The notes: generated from the letters alone by a model not told the origin. Counted from the first letter of the stretch, positions 46,438 to 57,886 are shown. The stretch is 64,000 nt of DNA from Heterohyrax brucei (GCA_028571685.1 CM053140.1:219065323-219129322), one strand, 5' to 3'. Translations and numbers: made by a program.

Positions 46438-47372
46438 GAATTTGGAATCAGGAGTGGGATACTGCTGTAACAGATACTTAAGCTTTTTTGCAAGGAAGCT
46501 TTTTGGCAAACTGAATGGATGGAGAAGGAACCCAAGAGTACTGCTAACACCTGGGAAGGCAGCAGATGGTGAGAAAAACAGCAGCAGCAGAACCACGAGC
46601 CAAACCACAGAGTGAGAATGCTGAATTTCTATGCACAGGAGGCTTCCTGGTGGAATGGAGTGCCTCAGGCTTGCTGATTCATGGAGCGAGAGAACTGAGT
46701 GCCTGTGTGCAGGAGGCTTTCTTGCAGAGTGGGTTGCCTCAAGACTTTTAAATTGGTGGAGCTATAAAACTTTGGAACACTTACACCAGCAAGGCAGATG
46801 TGGGCTTGAGGCCCACGCCATGAGACCATGAAATCTGAAGAGACAAGGTTGAGGAAAAGCTGAAATACCTCAACCTCAAAAGATATGGCCGTGACCTCAA
46901 AGGTTTCTAAGGGTGGGGCAATGGCCTCTGGGGCTTCTCAGAGTGGTGTACCTAAGGTCAAGGGGGCAGAGTTGCTGTCCCACTGGGATTGGAAGGCAGA
47001 GCTGAAGCCCAGGGGCCTTCACTCAGAATCTGGAGAGTATGGCTAATACCTAGTCTGAAGGGAAGGGTCATAAAATGTCTCAGAGTCTGGAGTATTATTT
47101 TTGAGGCCCTGAAGACAAATGTAATGTGTTCTATTAATTTGCTTCGTGTCTGTTATGCCCTTCCCTGCAATTTCTCCATTTGTAATGAAAATGTGTACTT
47201 TGTGCCTCCTTGTTCTACTATTGCATTTTGGAGAGATAAACGTGTGTTCTGGATTTCACAGTTGAATAGGGATTTATGAATTTTGGACCTGGGTTTAAGA
47301 ACTTTGCTGTGCTATGAAAGAACATATTTTTCATGTTCTAATGATATGATTTGGGGAGGCCAAAGGTGGAGT

Positions 47373-47676
47373 GTTGTCGATTGCATTGTGTCTCCCGAGA
47401 GAAGTATGCATTGATTTGACTTGGCTACAAGTTCCAATATGGTGTGATTCTTCCCACATGTTGTGAATCCTGCCTCTGTAATGTTGATGAAGTAGAATGG
47501 GCAGCAGTTGTGCTGGTGAGGCAAGACTCAAGCCACCAGCTTGTGGGACACAAGGGAGAGAAGCGAGCAGGGTTAAGTTGGGAATCTCATCCCACCAATA
47601 AATTCTGACAATAAAATTTCTGTTCATGAAGCCTTCTGCTCATGATATTTTCTGTAAAAGCAGCACTAGGTGACTT
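47373..47676 (+). repeat. 3' LTR of the MaLR element, internally deleted
   Basis: It starts 'tgtcgattgcattgtgtctc' and continues collinearly to about 47595, then jumps to 'attctgacaataaaatttc', missing roughly 130 bp present in its 5' partner. It ends at 'agcactaggtgac'. Confidence 0.75.
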
Positions 47677-47696
47677 TTTAATGTTTTTTTGAACAT

Positions 47697-47889
47697 TGTA
47701 AGTACATTAGAACTCCAAAGACAATAACCAAGCTATCATATATGACCAGCCTATTTGGACACTTCAAAACAAAATTTAAAAAGAAGACAGGACAGATATT
47801 ATATTATTCGCTGTTTTGAAATGTCCAAATAGTCTGGTCATATATGATAGTTTGGTTATTGTTGTTTTTGAAGTTCTAATATACTTACA
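47697..47889. mobile_element. 193-bp foldback hairpin element (MITE-like)
   Basis: Arms 47697-47770 and 47813-47889 are reverse complements with about five mismatches and one 3-nt gap, around a 42-nt AT-rich loop. The ends can be read as TA-flanked (TA then 'agtacattagaact' on the left; 'agttctaatatact' then TA on the right), as in Tc1/mariner MITEs. It contains no coding sequence. The family is not recognised. Confidence 0.8.
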
Positions 47890-48403
47890 GCTTGTGGTTA
47901 GAGCTGTTACTAGACATGTGAGCCCAAGAGTCCCTTTACTTTCCTTGCATGGAATTCAGCTCCAGGATTCAATCACCAAGAATATGGTGCACGCTCTCAC
48001 CTACTGTCCTAGATGGACAGTGGTGAGTGCTATAAACTCAAATATCTGGTTGCAGGTGTTGAGAAAGAAGGGGGATAACAGCCATCCTTGAGTTTCTGTG
48101 AGGATAGTGAGTCCCCTTATGTCTGAATCTAGGTGAAGGAAGAGGTTCTGTCCCGAATTTCCAGCTCAGGAACATTCCCTTTCCCTCTTCTCCTTCTTTG
48201 TTAAATGGTTCTGTTTCTGAATCTGGGAGAATGGCTCAGGGTGGGCATAAAGAGTTCTATTTCTGGCTCAGTTAATATCATCAGACTCTAGGAGCTAGGC
48301 ACAGCACAGAGAAGGGAGAGGGAAGCACTGGGCAAAGGGAAAAGGTTTATCCTGGGGGAAAGGTTTAGGCCCATGTGAAGCAGGCACACACAAAGACTTA
48401 ACT
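47890..48403. other. Intergenic DNA, nothing recognised
   Basis: The frame at 47816-48091 starts inside the hairpin and has no family features. Confidence 0.4.
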
Positions 48404-49060
48404 TTGTTAAAAAATTTTTTTTATTGTGATTAAGGGAAAGTTTACAATCCAAGTCAACCTTCCGTATAAAACCCTAAGGATCCACCTCTCTGCAACTCTG
48501 TCTAATCTCCTCACTCTGTGACAGCACACTTTTCTTTACTTTCACCCTTTGCTTCTAGTATCTACTCATTCAACACTTGTCTGCTTCTCTCCACCCTCTC
48601 TTCTCCACTCTAGAAAGAAACCAATAGGACAGCCTCCTATACATATTAAACCATGAAGTATACATACCATATGTGTCACTTCGTGTCTCAAGTCCAGTCC
48701 ATTCTTTGAAGTGTTGGCACAAAGACAACTTTTGTTGTTCTCATGTTGTTTTTCACTGATTCTGGAGATGCAAGTGAAATCTTCAGTCAGTTTCTCTTGC
48801 TGGGGCAGGAGCTCTCCAACCACCACGCTCAGCTCATCACACTGGCTACAGCCATTTACCAACATTTTAGGGTTGGTGTATGCCACTCTCCCTTCCCCAT
48901 TGCTCAGTCCCATTTCTCAACTTTTCCTTTGGTGTCCTGGGTACCTAGGATGTCATATGTAATGGATTCATTTATTATTTTGGATTTTTGTTCTTAGAAG
49001 CATCAGACTACTCTGCTTTCTTGGCCCTACCCTCCTTAAATACTCTGAGATTGTTCAGTG
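48404..49060 (-). mobile_element. Short ORF-less L1 derivative, copy 2
   Basis: The A-tail side is at 48404 ('aaaaaattttttttattgtg'), then L1 3'UTR to about 48718 ('gtgtctcaagtccagtccat'), then a block matching the right part of copy 1 ('attgctcagtcccatttctc', 'cttggccctaccctcctta'). It looks like an L1 5'UTR joined directly to a 3'UTR. ORF1 and ORF2 are absent. Confidence 0.6.
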
Positions 49061-50814
49061 TGGTTTTTTTTTTCTTTTGCAGGTAAGCAAGCTAAAATAT
49101 TAAACAACTGGCCTAAGCTTGCTCAGAAAATCAGTGGCATAGTCAGCAAGAGAGAGTTGATCTGTTAATGTCTGAATTGACTCAAATTCCATGTATAGAT
49201 AATCTGTCAGGGAGGAATTGCTTCCGAAATCATCCAGAAGGTATTGTCATGTCCACCAGGTGAATTAGTGCACAGATGTCAAAACCTCTGACAGATACAT
49301 GACTGTTCTCATGGTGCTCACTTCAAGGTCAGGGATGGCTACCCTATCTCCCAGTCTTCTCTTTAGGACAATATTTGATACCAACATTCTAATGCAGTGA
49401 AAGCCTTTGGATGGTCCCTTAGGGGTAACCTATACTCAGACTTGTGGGGGGCCAGGAAGAAGACCTAAGGACTTTGAGTCCTGTCTCTTTTTCAGCATTC
49501 CTTGGATACTGAAAGTGAGAACTTTGACTATAAGTGTTGTAGACGGATTGAAGGATTTCTGTATTTGATGCTATAGGAGGGATCAGGTTGGCATATAGCT
49601 TATAAATTGAAAAGGATAGCTTTAATTTTGAATGAGTCTGGGGAGAATGTCTAAGTCTCAAAGTTTTACTGGTGTGCTTGAAAGATTGTTTTCTGGAAGG
49701 TTCTAGTTATCAGAGAGTAAACTGAATTATGTAGCTAACTCATTACAGTATTGCTGAAAGGACTAGTGGAAAAATTGGGAGAGACTCAGGTTGTTTAGAG
49801 GAAGAAGTCTTCCTTTATTGTAAGCCTTGCAAGGTAAATCAACTATTCCTCACCCAAGTCTATGAGCCCACTCCCATTGTAGCCTTATCCTAGCATTTCA
49901 TTGGCTAGATAGACTGACTTTCAGTGATATCCCATTGGAGGAAAGCAGATAGCTGAGCGACTAGTTAACTTTATGATCAATGTTTTTTGCTACAGTTGCC
50001 AGACATGCTGTTAATCTGAATGCTCCTCCATGAGAGCCCCAGGAGCCCCAGAGCAGATGGGAGGAGTGGTCCTCCCCCTCCCTTCTGGGTATCCCTAGAT
50101 TAATCCAAGTATCAGAGGTAGGATTATGGATCTGCCACGGGGGTCGCATGTCCTCTGCTCCCTGGATCTTTCATTTTTCTTCCTAGGAAGCCTGCTTCAA
50201 TATCCTTACTTCCAAAACCACTGGGGGAAGAAAGGTCAGCAGCATGCCTGTGAAAGGTCCATACATCCTGCTGCATCTCTTGGCTACTCTTTGCCCATTT
50301 TCCCAACTCAGAGCCACTGCACTTCTGCACAGAAGCAGACGAGTAGGTTTCTCTCTGACATGGGTTCTTTGCTGTTGCCCTAGTAACAGAGTTGTTAAGC
50401 TGAGTTCCAGCCTTACGAGTATTTCTGCCTGGTGAGGTAATGTCTGTCGCATCCAGCTTTCATCCCTACCCCCATTCCTTGAGCTGTAGACCCTCAATGC
50501 GTCACATCTATCCTGCAGCACTGTCCCCCCCAGCTTCAGTGTCTTCTATTCAGCCTCCTCAGCAGGGCTGCTGCCATCTTGGAGATACCTTTTCTCAGAC
50601 TCAGAGACTCTTCCTTGGCCAAATTCCCCATCAGTCTGGACTTCAGAACATTCCACAGTTGTCTCAAAGCTCCATTGCTTGGTTCCTCATGTTCCCTGTA
50701 ATTTAGTAGAGCAGACCATGGCTCTAAGGCAGTGACAGGACATAGTCCCAAGAGGAATTAGAAAGCAGGCTCCATAGGCCTTGTTAGTGACTGGGAGATG
50801 ATACCGCGTACTGT
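49061..50814. other. Intergenic DNA, nothing recognised
   Basis: Several overlapping frames on both strands at 50124-50751 share no family features and are mutually exclusive. No repeat is named. Confidence 0.4.
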
Positions 50815-51040
50815 TTAAGCATAGGGGCTTTAGAATCAGACAGTCTGTGCAGTCTTAATCTGTTACCAAATAGTTTCTCGTGCAAGTTTCTTAACCTTTC
50901 CACATCTTGGTAATAACAGGGATAGTAATAGTACCTTCCTCATAGGTTTTTCTGCTCCGTTAAAGAGGATCATCAATGAAAGGGCTTAGCTTAACATCTG
51001 GAACATGAGAATGCACCAAAAATGTTAGCTGTGAGGATGC
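50815..51040 (+). repeat. MIR SINE relic
   Basis: Sense MIR: 'ggggctttagaatcagacag', 'gtgcaagtttcttaaccttt', 'aatagtaccttcctcatagg', 'cttagcttaacatctgg'. Confidence 0.75.
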
Positions 51041-51289
51041 TGATGGCAATGGAAGGGGAAAGGATGGTGGTTTGAGAAGTGGAACTGAGGATGGCTCCCA
51101 ATAACTGGTGAGTAGGTGAGAATCATGAAAAGAGAGAAAACAGGTACTGAGGAACAGGTATGAGGGCGATAATGATTTCACCTTGAAATCATTTGAAATA
51201 ATGATTTCAAATTCACTTTGTTGAATTTGACATGTCATAACTCATTTTTATTGATTCCCATTGAATGTCAGCCACTATACTAGCACTTT

Positions 51290-51460
51290 ATACATATATT
51301 ATCTCTCACATAATTCTCACAAAAACCTCTGGGGGCAAGGGCTATTAATCAGTGGAAAGGATAAATAACTTGCCATAGTTAAGTAGCAAAGATGGGCTAT
51401 GAACCTAAGTCTTTGTGTCTCAAGAGGATTTACCGCTGTACACACTGTCTTCTAAGTATC
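51290..51460 (-). repeat. MIR SINE relic
   Basis: Antisense MIR: 'ctctcacataattctcacaa', 'aaacctctgggggcaagg', 'aacttgccatagttaagtag', 'atgggctatgaacctaag'. Confidence 0.7.
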
Positions 51461-51609
51461 TTTACTGTAGTTATTGAGTCAATAGTTTATGATTTACATG
51501 TTAAGGTCATAATGGGAGGAAGATAATGGTCTGCTTGGCTTCCTGTCTAGTAGATGTAGCTCTGCTGCGGCATCTGGGGTCCCTGTGTGTGAATTTGGCC
51601 CCCCAAAGC

Positions 51610-51715
51610 AAAAAAACCTGTTGTCATCAAATCTATTCTGACTCACAGTGATCCTTAGAACAGAATACACCTGTCCTAAGGAGCTTCCAAGGCTGTCAGA
51701 CTCAGGTGTTTTGGT
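51610..51715 (-). mobile_element. AfroSINE fragment
   Basis: Antisense tail and part of the body: 'tctattctgactcacagtga', 'cctaaggagcttccaaggct'. The head is missing. Confidence 0.7.
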
Positions 51716-52744
51716 GTTTTTTATTTTTTTGATGAAATGTTCTTTCCTGAGCTTGTGCTTAAGTACAGTCTTACCCTGGTTTCCTTCCCTTGCTCCAAAT
51801 CCTCTGTGGATGGAGTTCTGCAGCAACTTTAAGCCTCAGTGTCTCCCTCAGAACAATTTCTGCAGTTATGGAATTGTGGTTAAATATCCGATGAAACAGA
51901 CGGGGTTTACTGAGGAAAGGGATTCTCTCTGATGCCTGCTAGTTCTCATGCCCAGGCTAGTGGCTGATATATTTAAGGTTGCTCTCTGATTGTTGAAAGA
52001 ATAAGTGACCAACTAAATGAATGTTCTGCTGTATAGCATGTAAGGTTTGCCACTTTTGTTTGTCTCTCTTGACTCTGTTTATTTTTCTAGTTGTCCTGCT
52101 GTCCTGAGGGGTTGCCCCAATTTATTGTGTCTTGAAGCTGAGTTTGTTTAAACCTTTGGAGTTATCTAAACCTTGGGAGTAGTAATGAGTTATCACACTG
52201 ATATTGAGGAATTGGCTTATGTGTGTGTATGATGGGAGGATGAGGAGATTGTAGAGGTGACTAGATTAGTGGGAAGGGACAGGAGGTTAGATCCGGATCA
52301 TGTTTTCTCCAGGCTTTCTTTGTAATGGGAAAAGATACTCTAAAAGCTCAAGAGGTAACAGTTTACCCAGAGTTAGCAGCTACAGTGGTTTGGTTTTTAC
52401 ATGAAATTTCTGTTCTTTTAAAAATAATTCGTTAACATGGTAAATTTCTAAATATTCTCTACCATTTCAGGCACTTATGCTTTCAATAACCTGCATATGG
52501 ATTTCAAAGCTATTTAATTAAGCTGCAGACCTATAAAAATGCACATTTAATACTCAGCGTAAACCCTTGAGTTGTCTCTCTGAAGATAAACAGGTGAGAT
52601 ATCTTCTTGGGCTCAGAGTTCTTTGATAATTAATGTTAGTTGCCACAGAGAGAGACATGCACATTAAAATGTATTGTACTTTTTGTGCTGAGGAAATATA
52701 TTTAATTAAATATTCAATGTAATCAAATCTGCCTAGACCCAGAT
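51716..52744. other. Intergenic DNA; AT-rich part may be conserved non-coding sequence
   Basis: No repeat or coding frame is recognised. The stretch at about 52380-52735 is AT rich without simple repeats and carries homeodomain-like TTTAATTAAG and TAATTAA cores. Confidence 0.3.
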
Positions 52745-53480
52745 ACCTATTAATCTGTTGGCCACATGGTATCCAGAATGATCCTTTTTGTCAGGGCAGA
52801 TTTCTGATTACGTTACTTCTCTGCTCAGAAACTTCTAATGGCTCACAATTTTCTTATCCACAGATGACTTTGAACCTTCTTAACATATAATATTCTAGCC
52901 CCTTTAGGAACTAGACACAACCTTCCTTCCCAAGGTGATTTTTTTTAACACCTTGTCACATAGGTACTGTTGGCACCAGCTGGAATTTATACTGCTGCAA
53001 ACCCATTGCCATCAAGTGGATTCTGAATCATAGCAACCTTATAGTGTTACAGTGCAGAATAGAACTGCTCCCTAGAGTTTCTAAGGAGTGCCTGGCGGAT
53101 TTGAACTGCCAATCTTGGTTAGTGGATGTGGCTCTTAAGAACTAAGCCACCAGGGTTTCCATACTGCTGCAAGCCTCTCTATGTTTTCCATTTGGATTCT
53201 TTATTTCTCTCTGTTGGCTTTGCAAATTTCCCACTTAGCCTTCAAGACCCAGTTCAAACTCGGCATCCACTTCAGATGTTAGGTTTCCCTGGATTCCTCC
53301 AGACCGTATTAACCTAGGGTTTCTTGGACATTGTGATTTTATGATAATTCTCATCACAGTAAGCTGTAGTTACAAACTTTTCCCATTAGACTGTGAGGTC
53401 TTTGGAGGTTAGTAGCCTTATTTATTTGTATATTTTTGTCGAGCCTAACTTATACAAGGTCCTGAATCATTGTTGTTCAA
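52745..53480 (+). repeat. L2 LINE 3' region, interrupted by an AfroSINE
   Basis: L2 pattern: 'acttctctgctcagaaactt', 'ctaatggctcacaattttct', later 'ttcaagacccagttcaaact', 'tagactgtgaggtctttgga' and 'gtcctgaatcattgttg'. The insertion at 53001-53160 splits it cleanly. Confidence 0.75.
53001..53160 (-). mobile_element. AfroSINE with perfect 12-bp TSD, inside L2
   Basis: Complete antisense copy of 160 bp: tail 'acccattgccatcaagtgga', body 'cagaatagaactgctcccta', head end 'aagccaccagggtttcc'. The direct repeat 'atactgctgcaa' flanks it at 52989-53000 and 53161-53172. Confidence 0.95.
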
Positions 53481-53696
53481 GGACATTAAGTTAATGGCAT
53501 TATTTTGCTAGCTGATAGCATGCTTTGTGATATTATAAAGTTTTTTTAAAAGGAATGAAATTACGTGACTCAGATCCCTCCTGTGGCTGTACACATGAAA
53601 GTTCTAAAATCTCCTGTTGAAGGAAGATTTTCTTGCTACTCATTGGATGAGATGATAGTAAGCTCAGAGTTAAAATCTGTGCCTGTGGCAGCTTAA

Positions 53697-53765
53697 AACC
53701 CCAAACCAAGCCCTTTGGCATTGAGTCAATTCCAGCTTATTGCAACCTTATAAATCCACTGTACA
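53697..53765 (-). mobile_element. AfroSINE tail fragment
   Basis: Antisense 3' end only: 'ccaaaccaagccctttggca', 'ttgagtcaattccagcttat'. Confidence 0.65.
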
Positions 53766-53784
53766 TAATGTGTGTGATGAGAGG

Positions 53785-54000
53785 TCATGTAACTTGGTGG
53801 TTAAAACATGGAATTTGGTGTCAGGTTGCCCTGACTTAATAGGTGTGAGTGGCAGCTGGATTCCTCTTTTCTTTTATTATCTGTCAGATGTGGCAGATGG
53901 GGAAGATTATACTTTATTCCTGAGGTTGTTTTGAGGATTAAGTGAGAAATTCAGGCAATGTAGTTAACATGGCATCTGCCACATTGTAACAGGTTTAATG
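53785..54000 (+). repeat. MIR SINE relic
   Basis: Sense MIR: 'acttggtggttaaaacatgg', 'aatttggtgtcaggttgcc', 'gttttgaggattaagtgaga', 'catggcatctgccacatt'. Confidence 0.7.
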
Positions 54001-54149
54001 AAAAGCCATAGCTATTGTTTTTCATTTGACTTTAATTGGAGTTATTAATAAAATTTATAATAACAATGTAACATCTTACAATAATGTAGTTTTCCCTGAA
54101 GTAGTAGCAATTATAATAAATAACAAATAATTTGTTGATGAGTTAGAGT

Positions 54150-54320
54150 ATGATTGGTGGTTCGAGTCCACCCAGAGGCCCCTTGGAAGAAAGGCCTGGT
54201 ACTCTGTTTCTTAAAAAAAAAGTCAGCCATTGAAAACCTTATGAAGGACTGTTCTACCATGGTGTACACTGAGTTGTCATGAGCTGAGATTAACGCGATG
54301 GCAACTAACTACAGCAAATC
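54150..54320 (+). mobile_element. AfroSINE, longer subtype, 5' truncated
   Basis: 'tggtggttcgagtccaccca' (well-kept B box), 'gaggccccttggaagaaagg', 'cagccattgaaaaccttatg', tail 'tgagctgagattaacgcgat'. Confidence 0.82.
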
Positions 54321-54800
54321 CCTGTTTATGGACAGGAAAAGTGAAGAGGAGTTGGTCAATTAGCAATCACACAGCTAAGAAGTCAGATCTAACCCTCTGT
54401 TAACGAGGCAGGGACACAGCTGTGTGGATGTTGACCCTTAGCGTAGTCACGTGAAACATGCATGATACAGACAGTCTCTGTGCACACAACATGGGATTGA
54501 ATGACACCGCTGCCTCTTGTGCTGTGTGTAAAACACCTGACAATGAACTTGTTGGGTGAGTTATACAAAGGCTATGCTAGATGTTGCCTCTTGCTTCTCT
54601 CCCTATCAGACCTATTTCTCAAAAAGCTTATTACTCGTTCTAACCATGAAAGGATACTATGTGTGAGTACAAAATAAATGATGAGTGAATTTATCACAAC
54701 TTGAATTCTGTGTCCTTGGTGTTCTCTTCAAGATTTCTCTCTATGGTCATGCTCTTCTAAATAAAATAATTTTTATTCAATGTTCTCTGCTTTTACACGT

Positions 54801-55000
54801 AGGAGCCCTTGAGTGGTGTACACAGTTAAGACTGTAAGCTGCTAACTGCAAGGTTGGAGGCTCAAGTGTGTACAGACATACCTTGGAATAAAGATCTGGT
54901 GATCTGCTTATGAAAAATCAGGCATGAAAACGGTATGGGGCACGGTTCTACTCTGACACATACAGGGTCACTGTGACTGAGACTCAATTTGATTGCAATA
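54801..55000 (+). mobile_element. AfroSINE, longer subtype
   Basis: Head 'aggagcccttgagtggtgta', 'gctgctaactgcaaggttgg', 'atctggtgatctgcttatga', tail 'gtcactgtgactgagactca'. Confidence 0.85.
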
Positions 55001-55309
55001 TGATATGTTACTGCTTCTATGATACCTTATATTAAAAGCAAAAGGTTTTTTTTTTTTCAGTTAAAATATACCCAATTCTGGAGGACAGAAAGAAATTATG
55101 AGTGTGATGAAATATGTGAAGGAGGTCTGAATAGATTTGTAGGGAGTTGCTGAAAGCCGTAAGTGTGCTCAGTGTTGCCAGGCACTGCTCTGGTTGTGAG
55201 CCTATTCTCAACCTCCCTCTTGCTTTAGCATCTCCTGCAAAAAAGCACAGACCTAAGAGGCAGGGTGATTGGGATGGACTCAAATAGAGATCTACCTGGG
55301 GCTGGCAGT

Positions 55310-55430
55310 TTGGGGACCATAATTTTCATTCTGGAGTTTCTATAAACTCACTGTGCAACCTTGGACAAGTACTTCACTCTTTAGACTTCTGTTTTCTCAT
55401 TTGAGAAACAAGGGTGCTCTCTCTTTGGGT
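55310..55430 (+). repeat. MIR SINE relic
   Basis: Sense MIR: 'ctcactgtgcaaccttggac', 'aagtacttcactctttagac', 'ttctgttttctcatttgaga'. Confidence 0.65.
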
Positions 55431-55766
55431 CTTGGGTTTTATGGAGTCAGGCCAGGGACAAGCACTGGGGCGGGAAATGGCTTCGTCACCTCCTGCTGAA
55501 TCCAACTGTCCCTCACAAATGGCCTCCTCCAAACTAATGATTCAGGGTCATGTGACTGATACAACCTGGCGCTGGTTGCCTGGAGGTCTTGGAACAGCCA
55601 GGAGCCACTGTGAGAGCAAGGGAGATTGCAACCGGAAACAGCAATGCTCGTAGCTTCCCTTGGGAGGGGAGTTGAGAAGTGTCCTTCCACAGAGAAGCCA
55701 AAGTCCCTACGTCCCATCAGAACAGTGTATTTATATGACCTTGGAAGGGAGACAGACAGTATCAAA

Positions 55767-55797
55767 CTCTGGTCTCTGGTCTCTGGTCTCTGGTCTT
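55767..55797. repeat. (CTCTGGT)4 tandem repeat
   Basis: Four consecutive 7-bp units. They create an RPETRDQ-like repeat in an antisense chance frame (55439-55831). Confidence 0.9.
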
Positions 55798-55857
55798 GGT
55801 GGTGAAGACCTCCCTCCCTGAAAAAAAACAAAAAACAAAATTTAGAGGATGTGGTGG

Positions 55858-57457
55858 TGTTTTAGTCAGCTAGGGCTTCTCTAGCAGAGATACCAGAGTG
55901 GATGGCTTTAACAAAGCAAGTTTATTCTTATACAGCCCGATAGGCTACAAGTCCAAATTCAGGATGTATTCTCCAGAGGAAGGCTTTCCCCCTTGTTGGC
56001 TCTTCAGGAAAGTCCTGAAGAGGACTTTCCTGTATTGCATCAGTCTTTGTCCAGGGAACATCTTGGTGCAGGAGCCTCAGGTCTGAAGGACATGTTCTTC
56101 TTCTGGTGCTGCTTTCTTGATGATGTGAGGTTCCAGATTCTCTACTTGCTTCTCTTTCCTTTTATCTCTTATAGGATGAAAGGATTAAGGGTGGGGCAAG
56201 CCATACTCCAGGGAAACTCCCCTTACAGTGGAGCGGGGAGGTGATCTTATGAAGGGATTTACAGTTCCACCCTAATCCTTTAACATAAAGCATAGGAAAA
56301 TCACAAAATGGAGGACAACCACAGAATATTGTGGATCATGGCCCAGCTACATGGCTACACATATTTTCGGAGGACATAGTTCAGTCCATGACACCCCACC
56401 CTTTGGCACCCTAAAAATCACATCTTTGACAAATGTAACACATTCATCCCATCACAGCAAAATCATGTCCATCCCATATAGCAGAAGTCTTAAATCAATT
56501 CCAAGTCCAAAATTCAAAAATTCCTTTACGTCTATGAAACCTAGAATACAAGCTATCTGCTTCCAAAGGTACAATGGCAGAACAGGCACAAGTTAGATGT
56601 TCCATTACAAACAGACAAAATTGCAGGGAAAGAAGCCTTTAACAAGCAACAAGCAAGTCAGCAGAACGCATTACATTAGCCCTCAAAGCTTTGAAAATAA
56701 TCTTCCATTTTCTGAGACATTTTACACAATAGACTAGGTATTGGTCACACTTTCTGGATTCTGAGTGGAGACCCCTGTCCCTGTGCTACTACTCTGCCTA
56801 GGAAGGCCCACTTGGACAGTAACCCTGCCCCTTCAGTTTTAGGAGCACGATAAGCCCAAGAGAGTGGTAATTCCACCCTTACAAACACAGGAAGCCATGG
56901 CTTCCACCCTTTCAAACCCCTGAAGTCATGGCCATACCTTTTGAGACTGAGACAGCTCAGCCTCTCATGCTCTGTGTCTTCAGCTTCTGCTTTCTATGGC
57001 TGCATGGCCCGGGCCTCAGGCCCACATCTGCCCTGCAAGGAAAAGTCTTACACAGCTCTGTAACTCCACTGATTCTAGTATCTGGAGGCAACCCACTCAG
57101 CTAGGAAGCCTCATGCACGAAGGTACTCAGCTCTCTGCTCCGTGGGTCAGGAAGGCTAGCTCCATCCATTCAAGTATCTGAAGGCACCCTGTTCTGTGAG
57201 GAAAACTCTGTGCACAGGCCCTTAGCTCTCTTGCTCCATGGATTGGTTTCAGTGCTGCCTCTGGTTCTGCTGCTGCCACTGCTGCCATTGCTGCTGCTGC
57301 TGGTTCTCTGCTGCTTGATTCTCACTATCTGCACCTTCTTCCGTCTTAACAGTTCTCCTCGGTTCTTTCTGAGTCTTCTACCCAGTCACAGTTTCAAAAC
57401 TGCTTCCGCACTGTAGGTATTTGTTAGAGTGGCACCCCACTCCTGGTACCAAAATTT
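55858..57457 (-). mobile_element. MaLR retrotransposon with 3' LTR and internal region, 5' LTR missing
   Basis: The 3' LTR is at 55858-56393 (536 bp, with TG and CA ends: TGTCATGG and CTAAAACA on the minus strand). The internal region at 56394-57457 ends on the primer-binding side with 'cactcctggtaccaaaattt'. It is homologous to the internal region of the element at 45661-47676. No LTR follows above 57457. A CTG-rich run (57262-57303) lies inside. No gag or pol frame is seen. Confidence 0.82.
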
Positions 57458-57886
57458 AGAAGACATGGTGATCTCCATTTGGAAAAATCAGGATGAACTG
57501 GTGAAGTCTGAGGACTCTGGTAGGGCAATAGGGAGGCTGAAGAGTTTTACCAAAAAGGCAAAAAGTGGCTTGTCAGCGGACCCAATTAAAAGAACACAAA
57601 TGACCAGAAAGAGGGGATTTTTTTTTCTTTTTTAATTGTAAAAATAATCTATGACCGTAGTAAATATTTTAAACACCATTGAAAAATATAGTTCCCTTTT
57701 CTTGGTCTTCATTCCACGAAGCAACCATATTTTACAATGTCTTCTGTATCCTTCAGGAAGTATTCTAGACATAATATGTGTCGAATTTTTTTTTCTTAAT
57801 ATGACAGTATATCATGGAGATTGCTCTGCAACAGCACATATATTCATTAACAGTTCAAACAGATGTTAAGTGCCTAGTAAGGTTTA
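57458..57886. other. Intergenic DNA, nothing certain
   Basis: The AT-rich part at about 57640-57860 may be an old L1 or DNA-element relic. No coding frame is supported. Confidence 0.35.

Larger units (their letters stand above)
45661..47676 (+). mobile_element. MaLR retrotransposon (LTR - partial LTR - internal - LTR)
   Basis: This is a complete-looking MaLR (ERVL-related) element without coding genes, as usual for MaLR. It consists of a 5' LTR (45661-46113), a second partial LTR (46114-46437), an internal region (46438-47372) and a 3' LTR (47373-47676). The internal part starts near 'ggaatcaggagtgggatact' and ends near 'gaggccaaaggtggagtg', both typical of MaLR internal sequence. No gag or pol frame is visible. 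Confidence 0.8.

Noticed and set aside
46438..47372. Possible gag/pol/env genes in the MaLR internal region
   Set aside because: No frame longer than about 100 codons and no retroviral motifs; MaLR internal sequences are normally non-coding.
50124..50751. Several overlapping ORFs on both strands
   Set aside because: They are mutually exclusive, unsupported by any motif, and expected in a GC-richer stretch with few stops.
55439..55831. 130-codon minus-strand ORF with RPETRDQ repeats
   Set aside because: The repeat comes from a (CTCTGGT)4 array; the rest has no family features.
57210..57416. Leucine-rich 68-codon plus-strand ORF resembling a signal or membrane peptide
   Set aside because: It is produced by a CTG-rich run inside the antisense MaLR internal region.
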